In this document: positions 41,662-50,020 of the stretch, piece by piece | How positions within the stretch are numbered: position 1 is the stretch's first letter | Layout: every line of letters begins with the position of its first letter | NCBI RefSeq assembly: GCF_016862555.1 | Contig: NZ_BONE01000007.1 | Location: 62,001-126,000, forward strand | Length of the DNA stretch: 64,000 nucleotides | Source of the DNA: Asanoa siamensis | GTDB lineage: Bacteria > Actinomycetota > Actinomycetes > Mycobacteriales > Micromonosporaceae | Direction of reading: 5' to 3' | Made by a program: the position numbers and the translations under genes | The notes under the pieces: generated by a model | What the model was told of the DNA's origin: nothing | The model's database searches: none | Seen by the model: the letters and a program-made list of their open reading frames with translations, nothing else

Positions 41662-42477
41662 CTAGCGGCCCGCCACCGTGAGCTGCCGGCCCGCCCGGAT
41701 CACGCGGTCGAGCCGTTCACCGGCCGCCACCGACGCGCCGGGCCAGACCACGCTGTCGGTGACGTCGCCGGCCACCACCGCCCCGGCGCCCACCACGGAT
41801 CGCACGCAGCGGCCGGTGACCGTACCCGCGACGAGGTTCTCGCCGGCCGCCGCGTGCAGGTTGGCGGCGAGGTAGTCGCGCGGCGTACCCGTGTCGATGA
41901 AGACGCCGTCGAACGGCACGACCTCCAGCGCGCCCGCGGCCTCGGCCGGCCGCCAGACCGTGTGCACGAGCTCAGCCGGCGCGGTCGACAGCGCGCGCAC
42001 CCGGTGCCAGGGCAGCAGCGAGAAGCCCGCGAACCGGTGGCCGCTGAACAGCCCGGGCTGCCGCGTGTCGCGTACCGGCTGGCCGAGCAGCCGCACCGTC
42101 TCGCCGTCCCAACCGGTGAGCAGCGCCGCGAGGTCGCCGCCGGCCAGGTAGGCGTCGGCGTTGCCGACCAGCACCCCGCGGCCGCCGATCCAGTCGCGCA
42201 GGTTGCCGAGCCCGCCGGACGTGCCCAGCGGGCCGTCGGGCTCGACCGAGAGCTGGGCCCGGTCGCCGACGTGCGCCACGACCTGCGCGCCGAGGTAGCT
42301 CGCGTTGACCGCGACCTCCGCCGGCCCGCGCAGCCCGAAGCCGGCGACGCGATCCAGGGCTAGATCCAGCAGGGGTACGTTGCCGACGGGGCAGAGCGCC
42401 TTGGGCCGCAGCTCGGTCAGCGGTCGCAGGCGCCGGCCCTCGCCGGCCGCGAGCACCACCGCGCAGAGATCACTCAT
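41662..42477 (-). CDS. Sugar-phosphate nucleotidyltransferase
   Basis: A 271-residue NTP_transferase-fold protein that would join a sugar 1-phosphate to a nucleotide. The nucleotide-binding signature is VLAAGEGRRLRPLTELRPK (about residues 8-26), with PKALCPVGNVPLLD and a metal Asp in GVLVGNADAYL. The C-terminal half has a left-handed beta-helix turn (VVGAGAVVAGDVTDSVVWPG). Closest by pattern to mannose-1-phosphate guanylyl- or glucose-1-phosphate thymidylyltransferases, though which sugar is unclear. Overlaps the NUDIX gene by 8 bases, so coupled. Confidence 0.88.
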   Translation of the reverse strand: MSDLCAVVLAAGEGRRLRPLTELRPKALCPVGNVPLLDLALDRVAGFGLRGPAEVAVNASYLGAQVVAHVGDRAQLSVEPDGPLGTSGGLGNLRDWIGGRGVLVGNADAYLAGGDLAALLTGWDGETVRLLGQPVRDTRQPGLFSGHRFAGFSLLPWHRVRALSTAPAELVHTVWRPAEAAGALEVVPFDGVFIDTGTPRDYLAANLHAAAGENLVAGTVTGRCVRSVVGAGAVVAGDVTDSVVWPGASVAAGERLDRVIRAGRQLTVAGR

Positions 42478-43027
42478 CCCGGGCGGGCGCGGTCGGCCGG
42501 GCCATGCTGGTCGGGTCGTCCGGCGCCACCAGCGGCCCGATGCCGTAGTAGGCCAGCAGCCGCGCGGTCGCCACAGTCAGCCGCGGCAGGTCGTCGATCG
42601 GGTGGAACCTCGCCTCGTAGACCTCGGCACCGTCGACCTCGAGCACGGTGGTCGACGCCGGCACCGACAGCTCGAAGACCATGTCGACCCAGCCCTTGGC
42701 GTGGACGACGGCGTTGGGCACGGCCGGCGTCAGCTCCCGGGGGTCCACTGTGATGCCGGATTCCTCGGCCAGCTCGCGCGCGGCGCCGACGATCGGCGCC
42801 TCGCCCCGCCGGAGCAGGCCGGCCGGCAGACCCCAGCCGCGGCCGGGCGGCTGGCGCAGCAGCAGCAGGCGCCCGGGCGCGGGCGCCTCCGAGTCGCGCA
42901 CCAGCGTCACACCGCCCACGATGTACTTGGGCACGAACGACCGCACGATCCGCCTGCGCACAGGATGCGGAAGCCGGTAGAAGACTCCGTACACGAGAGC
43001 GCGCAACGCGCGTGGGCGGGAGTTCAC
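42470..43027 (-). CDS. NUDIX hydrolase
   Basis: A 185-residue pyrophosphohydrolase. The NUDIX box GLLRRGEAPIVGAARELAEE (then SGI) at about residues 70-92 fits G-x5-E-x7-REUxEExGU. The N-terminal part is basic and hydrophobic (RALVYGVFYRLPHPVRRRIV), suggesting peripheral membrane contact. GTG 43027 is the only reasonable start. It is the first gene of a group with the nucleotidyltransferase, which may suggest a nucleotide-sugar or damaged-nucleotide substrate. Confidence 0.88.
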   Translation of the reverse strand: MNSRPRALRALVYGVFYRLPHPVRRRIVRSFVPKYIVGGVTLVRDSEAPAPGRLLLLRQPPGRGWGLPAGLLRRGEAPIVGAARELAEESGITVDPRELTPAVPNAVVHAKGWVDMVFELSVPASTTVLEVDGAEVYEARFHPIDDLPRLTVATARLLAYYGIGPLVAPDDPTSMARPTAPARDE

Positions 43028-43074
43028 AGAGCAAGGCTAAAGGCAGCGGGCACGCCGGCCCGCCCGGGTCGGCC

Positions 43075-44862
43075 CTATTCGCGACGGTCGACGAGGGCGA
43101 CGAGGCGGTCGACGACCGACTCCGGCGTGATCGCGCGGTCGAAGACCGCGACGAGCAGCGTCTCCAGGTCGGGGTAGCCCATCTCGTCGGCGAGCTGGCG
43201 CAGTGGCAGGTCGCTGGCCAGGCCCCGGTCGTGCCGGCGCAGCGCCAGCCCGATCGTCGCGCGGCCGAGGCGGACCTTGTCGGGGATGCTGATTCCCGGC
43301 TCGTCGTGGTCGGCGAAGTAGCGGTTGATCTGCATCTGCGCCTGCGGCGACTTGACGAAGCCGAGCCACTCCTTGCGCGGGCCGGCCGGCACGGCGGCCG
43401 GGGCACCGTCGGTGGAGTCGGCCTCCGTGAAGATCTCGACCACGTCGCCCTCGTTGAGCTCGGACGACAGGGGGGCCAGGCGGCCGTTGATGGTGGCCGC
43501 GAGGCAGTGCTCGCCGCGCTCGGTGGCCAGCTCGTAGGCCAGGTCGACCGGGGTGGAGCCCGACGGCAGCACGACCTGGCGGCCCTCGGCGAACACCTGG
43601 ATCTGCGACTCGGCGAGGTCGCAGCGCAGCGACTCGAGGAACTGGGCGGCGTCGGAGGTGGCCTGCTCCCAGTCGAGCACCCGGCGCAGCCAGGCCAGCT
43701 GCTCGACCCGGGCCTCGGCCATCGCGGCCGGCGTCTTCGGGTAGCGGAAGTGCGCGGCGATGCCGTACTCGGCGAGCTGGTGCATCGCCTCGGTGCGGAT
43801 CAGCACCTCGACCGAGCGGTCGTCGGGGCCGATCACCGTGGTGTGCAGCGAGCGGTAGAGGTTGTTCTTGGGTGACGCGATGAAGTCCTTGAACCGGCCC
43901 GGGACCGGCCGCCAACAGCCGTGGATCGCGCCCAGCGCGGCGTAGCAGTCGGTGTCGGTGCCGTCCACGACGACCGCGATCCGGGGCAGGTCATGCGGCA
44001 CGGCGTAGCCGGCGGCGACCGTGTCCTTCCAGATCGAGTAGTAGTGCCGGGGCCGGGGCGTGACCACCGCGGTCACCCGGCCGCGGCGCAGCGTGGCCTT
44101 GGCCCGCAGCGCCACCTCGGTCAGGTATTCGTCCCACCCCGTGCGGGCCTGGATGTGCTCGTCGACCACGCTGTAGCCGTCGGGCTCGAGGTTGTAGAGC
44201 ACCGCGTCGTCGAGCTCGCGCTTGAGGAGCTGGATGCCGAGCCGGTCGCAGAGCGGCACCAGCACGTCGAGGGTCGCCTTGGCGATCCGGGCGCGGGAGG
44301 CGGGGGAGCGGGCGTCGAGGGTGCGCATGTTGTGCAGCCGGTCGGCCAGCTTGATGATCAGCACCCGGACGTCCTTGCCGGCCGCGACCAGCATCTTGCG
44401 GATCGTCTCGGCCTCGGCCGCCTTGCCGTAGAACGCCTTGTCGAACTTGGTCACGCCGTCGACCAGGTGCGCCACCTCGGGGCCGAAGTCGCCGTGCAGC
44501 GCCTGCAGCGTGTAGCGGGTGTCCTCGACGGTGTCGTGCAGCAGCGCCGCGACCAGCGTCGTCGTGTCCATACCGAGCTCGGCGAGGATCTGGGCGACCG
44601 CCAGCGGGTGCGTGATGAACGGCTCGCCGCTCTTGCGGAACTGCCCGCGGTGCATGCTCTCGGCGATGCCGTAGGCCCGGCGGAGCACGTTGGCGTCGCC
44701 GGAGTGCACCTCGCGGTGGGTGCGGACGAGTCTCGTGACGGGGTCGTCGTCGGACCCGGGCCAGGACAGGAACGTCCGTAGCCGGCGGGAGATGGGCAGG
44801 TCGCTGGATTGGACAGGCACCACACGACCCAGCGCGGCGCCGTGACCGGCGTCGACATCCAC
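43075..44862 (-). CDS. RelA/SpoT-family protein, HD-synthetase-TGS without ACT domain
   Basis: A 595-residue (p)ppGpp synthetase/hydrolase homolog. The HD hydrolase domain (about 55-200) has HDTVEDT and KLADRLHNMRTL. The synthetase region (about 240-390) keeps RFKDFIASPK, YRSLHTTVIG and EVLIRTEAMHQLAEYGIAA, but its entry motif reads PRPRHYYSIWKD, different from the usual GRPKHxYS. A TGS domain (GRQVVLPSGSTPVDLAYELA) follows; there is no C-terminal ACT. GTG 44862 has AGGAGGT eight bases upstream. It may be mainly a hydrolase; actinomycetes usually also have a full-length Rel elsewhere. Confidence 0.88.
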   Translation of the reverse strand: MDVDAGHGAALGRVVPVQSSDLPISRRLRTFLSWPGSDDDPVTRLVRTHREVHSGDANVLRRAYGIAESMHRGQFRKSGEPFITHPLAVAQILAELGMDTTTLVAALLHDTVEDTRYTLQALHGDFGPEVAHLVDGVTKFDKAFYGKAAEAETIRKMLVAAGKDVRVLIIKLADRLHNMRTLDARSPASRARIAKATLDVLVPLCDRLGIQLLKRELDDAVLYNLEPDGYSVVDEHIQARTGWDEYLTEVALRAKATLRRGRVTAVVTPRPRHYYSIWKDTVAAGYAVPHDLPRIAVVVDGTDTDCYAALGAIHGCWRPVPGRFKDFIASPKNNLYRSLHTTVIGPDDRSVEVLIRTEAMHQLAEYGIAAHFRYPKTPAAMAEARVEQLAWLRRVLDWEQATSDAAQFLESLRCDLAESQIQVFAEGRQVVLPSGSTPVDLAYELATERGEHCLAATINGRLAPLSSELNEGDVVEIFTEADSTDGAPAAVPAGPRKEWLGFVKSPQAQMQINRYFADHDEPGISIPDKVRLGRATIGLALRRHDRGLASDLPLRQLADEMGYPDLETLLVAVFDRAITPESVVDRLVALVDRRE

Positions 44863-44906
44863 GCCCGCACACCTCCTGACGAGGCTGGCACCCGTGAGTC
44901 GTGCCT

Positions 44907-44926
44907 TCGCCCGGGAAATCGGGCGA
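44907..44926. promoter_or_regulatory. Hairpin in the RelA/SpoT gene leader
   Basis: TCGCCCG-GGAAAT-CGGGCGA, a perfect 7-bp stem 45 bases upstream of the GTG start. It could affect expression of the RelA/SpoT gene or mark a regulator site. Flanking sequence contains GTGAGTCGTG and GTCACGAGTG, so a longer, imperfect pairing is possible. Confidence 0.4.
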
Positions 44927-45018
44927 GACAGTCACGAGTGCATTTCTCTACCAGACTAAGTCACGCACCGTAGTCCAAATGGTCAGTTGCTTCTAGGCGA
45001 ACGGGTGAGTCTCGAAGG

Positions 45019-46773
45019 TTAGCCCTGGGCTTCCGCCTTTCGGAGCAACTCGCGGTAGCGGGCTGCTCCACGGACGGGCGACGCCCACCCGGCGGACGCC
45101 TCCACCAGACGGGTGTCGGGGCGCTCCAGCCACGACAGGATCCGCTCGGTCTCCTCGGCGGTCGCGCTCGGCACCGGGCCGTGGCCGGGCAGCACCGTCT
45201 CGGCCGTGGCGCGGAGCACCTCGATCGTCGCCCGTGGATGCTGACGCGGTGGGGAGTTGCCGGCCGCCGCCAGCCGGCCCTGCCGGACGATCGCCAGCTC
45301 CCAGCCGCCGTCGCCACCCCGCCGGGCCGCGACCAGCTCGGCGATCGTGGTCAGCCCGGATAGTCGCTGCATGCGGACCGTCGCCCGCAGCACGGCGGCG
45401 AGCCGGCCCCGGACCACCGCCGCGTCCTCGTAGCGGTGCGCGTCGGCCAGCACGGTGATGCGCCCCAGCAGCGCCTCGACGACGGCGCGTGGGTCGCCGG
45501 TGGTCGCCGCCCGGAACGGCTCGGCCGCCGCCTCCTCGTACGCCTCCGGACTGATCTTGTGCTCGCACGGCGCCGCGCATCTGCCCAGCTCAGCCAGCGC
45601 GCACGCGGCGGTCGTGGTCCTGGTGGAGAGCTTGAGCGTGCACTGCCGCAGCGGGATCGCGTCGTGCACCGCCGCGGCGGCCAGGTCGGCGGCCCGCTTG
45701 GAGGTGAACGGCCCGAGATAGGCGTCGTCGCCGGCGGCCAGCGCGCGGACCACCGACAGCCGCGGGTAGGCCTCGTCGGTCAGCTTCAGCCAGACCACCC
45801 GCTCCGGGAACTTGGACCGGCGGTTGTAGGGCGGCGCGTGCGCGGCGATCAGGCGTAGCTCGCGGATCTCGGCCTCGAGCCCGTGGGCGCACTCGACGGC
45901 CTCGACCTTTTCCGCGGCGGCCAGCATCTCGGAGATCCGGGCCCGCTTCTCGGCGGCGGTGAAGTAGCTGCGGACCCGGGTCGCGATGTCGACCGACGTG
46001 CCGACGTAGAGCGGGCGGCCGTCGGCGGCGCGGAAGATGTAGACCCCCGGCGCGTGCGGCAGCCCGTCGGCCAGGTGCCGCTTGCGCCGCTGGGTCGGGG
46101 TGACGGCCTTGGCGAACTCGATCGCGTCGGCGACCGTGGTCACGTTGTGGCTGCCCAGCCGGCCGATCATGGCGTGCAGCACGTCGACCGTGGCCTTGGC
46201 GTCGTCGAGCGCCCGGTGCGTCGGCTGGTTGGGCGTGCGGAAGTGCGCGGCCAGCGTGCCGAGCTTGCGGTTGGGCACCTCGTCGCGGATCAGCACCCGG
46301 CGGGCCAGCGCGGCGGTGTCGAGGACCCGCGGGTTGGGCCACGTGTAGCCGAACTTGGCACACGCCGCCTTGAGGAAGCCCACGTCGTAAGGGGCGTTGT
46401 GGGCGACCAGCACGGCACCCTGGATGAACTCGAGCAGCGGGGGCAGCACCTCCTCGATCGGCGGAGCGGGCAGCACCATCGCCTGCGTGATGCCGGTCAG
46501 CACGGTGATGAACGGCGGGATCGGCTGGCCCGGGTTGACCAGCGTGGCAAGCACCCCGACCTGCTCGCCGCCGCGGACCTTGACCGCCCCGACCTCGGTG
46601 ATGCCGCCGCCGTCGGGCGCGCCGCCGGTGGTCTCCAGGTCGACCACGACGAAGGTCGCGTCGCGCAGGTCGGTCGCGTCGCCGGCCGTCAACAGGCCGT
46701 CGAGCGTGCCCTGGACGAAGAGCTGATCCACCACGGCGAGGACGTTAGAACACTGGTACGACACTTCTGGCAC
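45019..46773 (-). CDS. DnaQ-type 3'-5' exonuclease fused to UvrC-like GIY-YIG domain
   Basis: A 584-residue fusion. Residues about 35-205 are a DEDDh exonuclease: FVVVDLETTGG (D and E), VAHNAPYDVGFL and HRALDDAKATV. Residues about 225-310 are a GIY-YIG nuclease like the UvrC N-terminus: GVYIFRAADGRPLYVGTS. A helical UvrC-like segment with Cys residues (CTLKLSTRTTTAACALAELG) follows. The UvrC C-terminal nuclease and HhH are absent. Start may be GTG 46773, or GTG 46734, which has TAACGT seven bases upstream and could be leaderless. A conserved actinobacterial repair-associated protein (Rv2191-like). Confidence 0.92.
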   Translation of the reverse strand: MPEVSYQCSNVLAVVDQLFVQGTLDGLLTAGDATDLRDATFVVVDLETTGGAPDGGGITEVGAVKVRGGEQVGVLATLVNPGQPIPPFITVLTGITQAMVLPAPPIEEVLPPLLEFIQGAVLVAHNAPYDVGFLKAACAKFGYTWPNPRVLDTAALARRVLIRDEVPNRKLGTLAAHFRTPNQPTHRALDDAKATVDVLHAMIGRLGSHNVTTVADAIEFAKAVTPTQRRKRHLADGLPHAPGVYIFRAADGRPLYVGTSVDIATRVRSYFTAAEKRARISEMLAAAEKVEAVECAHGLEAEIRELRLIAAHAPPYNRRSKFPERVVWLKLTDEAYPRLSVVRALAAGDDAYLGPFTSKRAADLAAAAVHDAIPLRQCTLKLSTRTTTAACALAELGRCAAPCEHKISPEAYEEAAAEPFRAATTGDPRAVVEALLGRITVLADAHRYEDAAVVRGRLAAVLRATVRMQRLSGLTTIAELVAARRGGDGGWELAIVRQGRLAAAGNSPPRQHPRATIEVLRATAETVLPGHGPVPSATAEETERILSWLERPDTRLVEASAGWASPVRGAARYRELLRKAEAQG

Positions 46774-46861
46774 AGCGGCCCCAGGCGTTTCGCGTACGCG
46801 TGGGAAAAAGATCGACTACATCGACGGGCGCTCGGGTGGCCGACGGTGGGAGACTTGCTCC

Positions 46862-48235
46862 ATGTCCGAGCCCGAACCGCGCGACGGCCGCCTTCCCGAG
46901 GAAGCGGTGTCGCCGTCGTCAGCCGGTCCGGAGCCGGAGATCGAGCCTCTCCTGCCGGAGCCGGTCCGCCAGCGTGTGGTCGCCCTGGCGGCCTCCGCGC
47001 TGCCCGGGCTGCCGTTCGACGAGCAGCCCGTGCCGCTGCGCCGCGTGGCCAAGTTCGCCCCCAACCGGCGCGCCCGGCTCGGCGGTCCGCAGATCGCCGC
47101 CCAGCTCGCCAGCGACTCGCTGTTCCGCCAGCGGATCTCCGCGCGGGTCATCGCCGAGGTCGGCGACCTGGGCGCGGCCGTCCTCGACGGGATCTGCCCG
47201 GCCGCCGCCGACCCGGTCGAGGTGGCCGCGCTGGCCTACCTGGCCCGGCCCGCCGGCTGGCGCGAGCTGGTCGAGGCGGCCGGCGAGGCCGTGCGTGCCG
47301 AGGCCGACAGCGCCGCGATCGCCGGGCTGGTCCGCGAGGCCGAGCAGCGCACCGCCCGGGCCGAGCACGACCGCGCCGTCGCCCGCAGCGAGGCCGACAA
47401 GCTGCGCGACGAGCTGGCGCGGGTCAGCACCGAGCTCGGGCAGCTCCGCGAGGAGCTGCGGGTGCAGGCGCGACAACTGCGTGAGATACAGAGCCGCGAG
47501 CGCAAGGCCACCGAGATGCTGGCCACCGAGAAGGGCCGGGCCGCCCGGGCGGCGGCTGACCACGACGCCGAGCTGCGCCGGGTCCGGGCCCGGCTGGCCG
47601 AGGCCGAGACGGCGGCCGCGAGCGGGCGGCAGAGCGCCAAGGAGGCCCGGTCGGTCGACGACGCGCGGCTGTGGCTGCTGCTCGAGACGATCGGCCAGGC
47701 TGCCGTCGGGTTGCGCCGCGAGCTGGCCCTCGAGCCCACCGACCGGCGCCCGGCCGACTACGTCGCCGAGTCGCAGGGTGAGGCGCCCGGTGCCGCTCCC
47801 GGCGCACGGGCCCTCGACACCGACGACCCCGCCCGCCTCGACCAGCTGCTCGCCCTGCCCCGGGCGCATCTCGTGGTCGACGGCTACAACGTCACCAAGC
47901 GGGGGTACGGCGACATGTCGCTCGAGCAGCAGCGCAAGCGCCTGATCACCGGTCTGGGCGGAATCGCCGCGCAGACCGGCGACGAGATCACCGTCGTCTT
48001 CGACGGCGCCGAGCGGGTCCACGGCCTGCCGCCCGCGCCGCGCGGGGTCCGGGTGCTCTTCTCCCGCAAGGGCGAGACCGCCGACGAGCTGATCCGCCGG
48101 CTGGTCCGGGCGGAGCCGGGCGGCCGCCCGGTCGTCGTCGTAAGTTCGGACCGTGAGGTAGCCGACGGCGTACGCCGCCACGGCGCCTACCCCATGGGCG
48201 CCGACGCCCTGGTCAGGCGGCTCTCCCGGAGCTGA
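46862..48235 (+). CDS. NYN-domain RNA-binding/nuclease-like protein with coiled coil
   Basis: A 457-residue protein. An N-terminal helical domain (about 25-130; PEPVRQRVVALAASALPGLP) leads to a long coiled coil (about 150-260; EAEQRTARAEHDRAVARSEA), then a C-terminal YacP-like NYN domain (PF05991) at about 335-457. That begins LVVDGYNVTKRGYG, with EITVVFDGAE and the metal-site end VVSSDREVADGVRRHGAYPM. Acidic residues needed for the PIN/NYN nuclease are present. Divergent from the DnaQ-UvrC gene. In the family these act in rRNA or mRNA processing. Confidence 0.9.
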   Translation: MSEPEPRDGRLPEEAVSPSSAGPEPEIEPLLPEPVRQRVVALAASALPGLPFDEQPVPLRRVAKFAPNRRARLGGPQIAAQLASDSLFRQRISARVIAEVGDLGAAVLDGICPAAADPVEVAALAYLARPAGWRELVEAAGEAVRAEADSAAIAGLVREAEQRTARAEHDRAVARSEADKLRDELARVSTELGQLREELRVQARQLREIQSRERKATEMLATEKGRAARAAADHDAELRRVRARLAEAETAAASGRQSAKEARSVDDARLWLLLETIGQAAVGLRRELALEPTDRRPADYVAESQGEAPGAAPGARALDTDDPARLDQLLALPRAHLVVDGYNVTKRGYGDMSLEQQRKRLITGLGGIAAQTGDEITVVFDGAERVHGLPPAPRGVRVLFSRKGETADELIRRLVRAEPGGRPVVVVSSDREVADGVRRHGAYPMGADALVRRLSRS

Positions 48236-48259
48236 GCGGGATTTTTGTCGGACCCGCTC
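48234..48259 (+). terminator. Hairpin overlapping the NYN gene stop
   Basis: GAGCGGG/CCCGCTC stem with loop ATTTTTGTCGGA. It begins within the TGA stop codon. Possibly a terminator; the T-run is inside the loop rather than after the stem, so strength is doubtful. Confidence 0.5.
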
Positions 48260-48306
48260 GCTAGCGTTCTTGTCACGGACGGTGTCTTCCTAGACAGGAG
48301 CCTGTG

Positions 48307-48534
48307 ATGCTCATCGACTGCTCCAGCTGCGCGGTGCGGGGCGCGGCCTGCCCGGGTTGCCTGGTGACGGCGCTGCTCGACGCGCCGGCCGAGATCGAGA
48401 GCCTCGACGCCGACGAGCTACGCGCGATCGAGGTCTTCGCCCGGGCGGGCTTCGAGGTCGAGGTGGTCAGCCAACAACCGGCCGCCCTACGCATGGCCCG
48501 CCCCCCACACCGCCGCGGCTACCGCGTGGCGTAG
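48307..48534 (+). CDS. Small cysteine-rich protein
   Basis: A 75-residue protein with CSSC (about residue 5) and CPGC (about 15), a two-pair metal motif, followed by an acidic helix DADELRAIEVFARAGFEVEV and a basic tail. AGGAG lies six bases before ATG 48307; a GTG at 48304 is adjacent. TTGTCA at 48270 and TAGACA at 48291 may form a promoter, with a 15-base spacer. Likely Zn or Fe-binding; function unknown. The stop is immediately followed by the 29-bp repeat. Confidence 0.7.
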   Translation: MLIDCSSCAVRGAACPGCLVTALLDAPAEIESLDADELRAIEVFARAGFEVEVVSQQPAALRMARPPHRRGYRVA

Positions 48535-48535
48535 G

Positions 48536-48651
48536 GCGCGTCCTGCCGGTCGGCGCGGCGTGGGCCGCGTCCTGCCGGTCGGCGCGGCGTGGGCCGCGTC
48601 CTGCCGGTCGGCGCGGCGTAGGCCGCATTCTGCCGGTCGGCGTGGCCTGCG
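48536..48651. repeat. 29-bp tandem repeat, four copies
   Basis: The word CTGCCGGTCGG recurs at 48543, 48572, 48601 and 48630, exactly 29 bp apart. The second and third copies are nearly identical to the first and the fourth diverges (CATTCTGCC and GTGGCC). It lies between the small Cys-rich gene and the M48 protease gene, and is not coding by any frame I trust. 29 is not a multiple of three. Confidence 0.9.
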
Positions 48652-48754
48652 GCGGGCCAGCCGCAGGCTGGCGGCGTCGGACGGTGCCTGGACCTCGTCT
48701 CGGCTCGGGGGCTGCGCCGTAAGATGATCCGATGCCTTGGCGGAGCGAGCCCTG

Positions 48755-50020
48755 ATGACGCCGCGGTCCTGGGCCGTGGTCGCCTTCGCCGTGCTCGCGG
48801 TGGCGTTGGCGGTGGCCGTCCTCGTCCTGGTGCCCTGGCACCGGCCGCCCGCGCCGCGGGCCGACCAGGTCGCCGCGCTGCGGTCGCTGCCGGCCGACCA
48901 GGTCGCCGCGGGCCGGGCCTTCCACAGCGCGCTGCGCCCCGCCGGCTACGGGAGCCTGCTGGTCGGGCTGGTGATCGCCCTCGTGCTGGGCCTCACCCCG
49001 CTCGGCGCGCGGCTGATCGAGGCGGTCGGCCGGCCCTTCGGCGGCAACTGGGTCGCCCAGGCCGTACTCGGCGGCCTGGTCGTCGTGCTGGTGGCCGACC
49101 TGCTGACCCTGCCGTTCGCGGCCTGGCGGCACACGGTCCTGTCCCGCTGCGGCCTCTCGACCCAGGGCTGGGGCGGCTGGACCGTCGACCTGCTCAAGGG
49201 CTGGGCGGTGTCCGCGGTGATCGGCGCGGTCGCCCTGCTCGGCTTCTACACGATCACCCACTTCGCCCCTCGCTGGTGGTGGGCCTGGGGCGCCGCCGGC
49301 GCCGCCACGCTCGTGGTGCTGCTCACGTTCGTGCTGCCCGTGCTGGTCGAGCCCGTGTTCAACAAGTTCACGCCCATGGCCGACGGCCCGTTGCGGACCG
49401 AGCTGGTCCAGCTCGCCCGCACCGACGGGGTGCCGGTCCGTGACGTGCTGGTCGCCGACGCGTCGCGGCGCACACGTGCGGTCAACGCGTACGTGTCGGG
49501 GCTCGGGCCGACCCGCCGCATCGTCGTCTACGACACGTTGCTGCGGGAGGCACCGCCGGCCGAGGTGGTCAGCGTGGTGGCGCACGAGCTCGGCCACGCC
49601 AAGGACAACGACGTCCGCACCGCCACGCTGATCGGTGCGCTGGGCGCGGCGCTCGGGGTGGTCGGCCTGTTCCTGCTCGGCGGCTGGACCAGCCTGCTGC
49701 GCGGCGCCGGTGTCACCTCGATCGCCGAGCCGCGCGCGTTCGCGCTGCTGGTCGCCGTGGTCGCGGTCGTGGGCGTACTCTCCGCGCCGGCCCAGGCGCT
49801 GCTCTCCCGGCGCACCGAGGCGCGGGCCGACGCGCACGCGCTCGCGCTGACCAACGACCCCGGTACGTTCGAGGCGATGCAGGCCCGCCTGTCGTCGGTC
49901 AACCTCGGCGACCCCGACCCGCCGCGCTGGGAATACCTCTACGGCGCGTCCCATCCGTCCACCGTGGAGCGCATGGCGGCCGCCCGTGCGTACGCCCGCG
50001 GCGAAAGGCCCGACCGTTGA
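48755..50020 (+). CDS. M48-family membrane metalloprotease (Ste24/HtpX-like)
   Basis: A 421-residue integral membrane protease. The zinc motif HELGH starts at H277, with the third ligand likely in EARADAHALAL near 365. The first 240 residues have about five helices (VAFAVLAVALAVAVLVLVPW, LLVGLVIALVLGLTPLGARL). NAYVSGLGPTRRIVVYDTLL precedes the catalytic helix, as in CAAX prenyl protease 1. ATG 48755 is chosen: GGAGCGAG lies upstream, and the longer TTG start at 48737 adds six residues. The TGA overlaps the pimB start (TTGA). Could degrade misfolded membrane proteins. Confidence 0.9.
   Translation: MTPRSWAVVAFAVLAVALAVAVLVLVPWHRPPAPRADQVAALRSLPADQVAAGRAFHSALRPAGYGSLLVGLVIALVLGLTPLGARLIEAVGRPFGGNWVAQAVLGGLVVVLVADLLTLPFAAWRHTVLSRCGLSTQGWGGWTVDLLKGWAVSAVIGAVALLGFYTITHFAPRWWWAWGAAGAATLVVLLTFVLPVLVEPVFNKFTPMADGPLRTELVQLARTDGVPVRDVLVADASRRTRAVNAYVSGLGPTRRIVVYDTLLREAPPAEVVSVVAHELGHAKDNDVRTATLIGALGAALGVVGLFLLGGWTSLLRGAGVTSIAEPRAFALLVAVVAVVGVLSAPAQALLSRRTEARADAHALALTNDPGTFEAMQARLSSVNLGDPDPPRWEYLYGASHPSTVERMAAARAYARGERPDR

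Noticed and set aside
48536-48651. CRISPR array from the evenly spaced 29-bp repeats.
   Set aside because: Copies are head-to-tail with no spacers and no cas genes are present.
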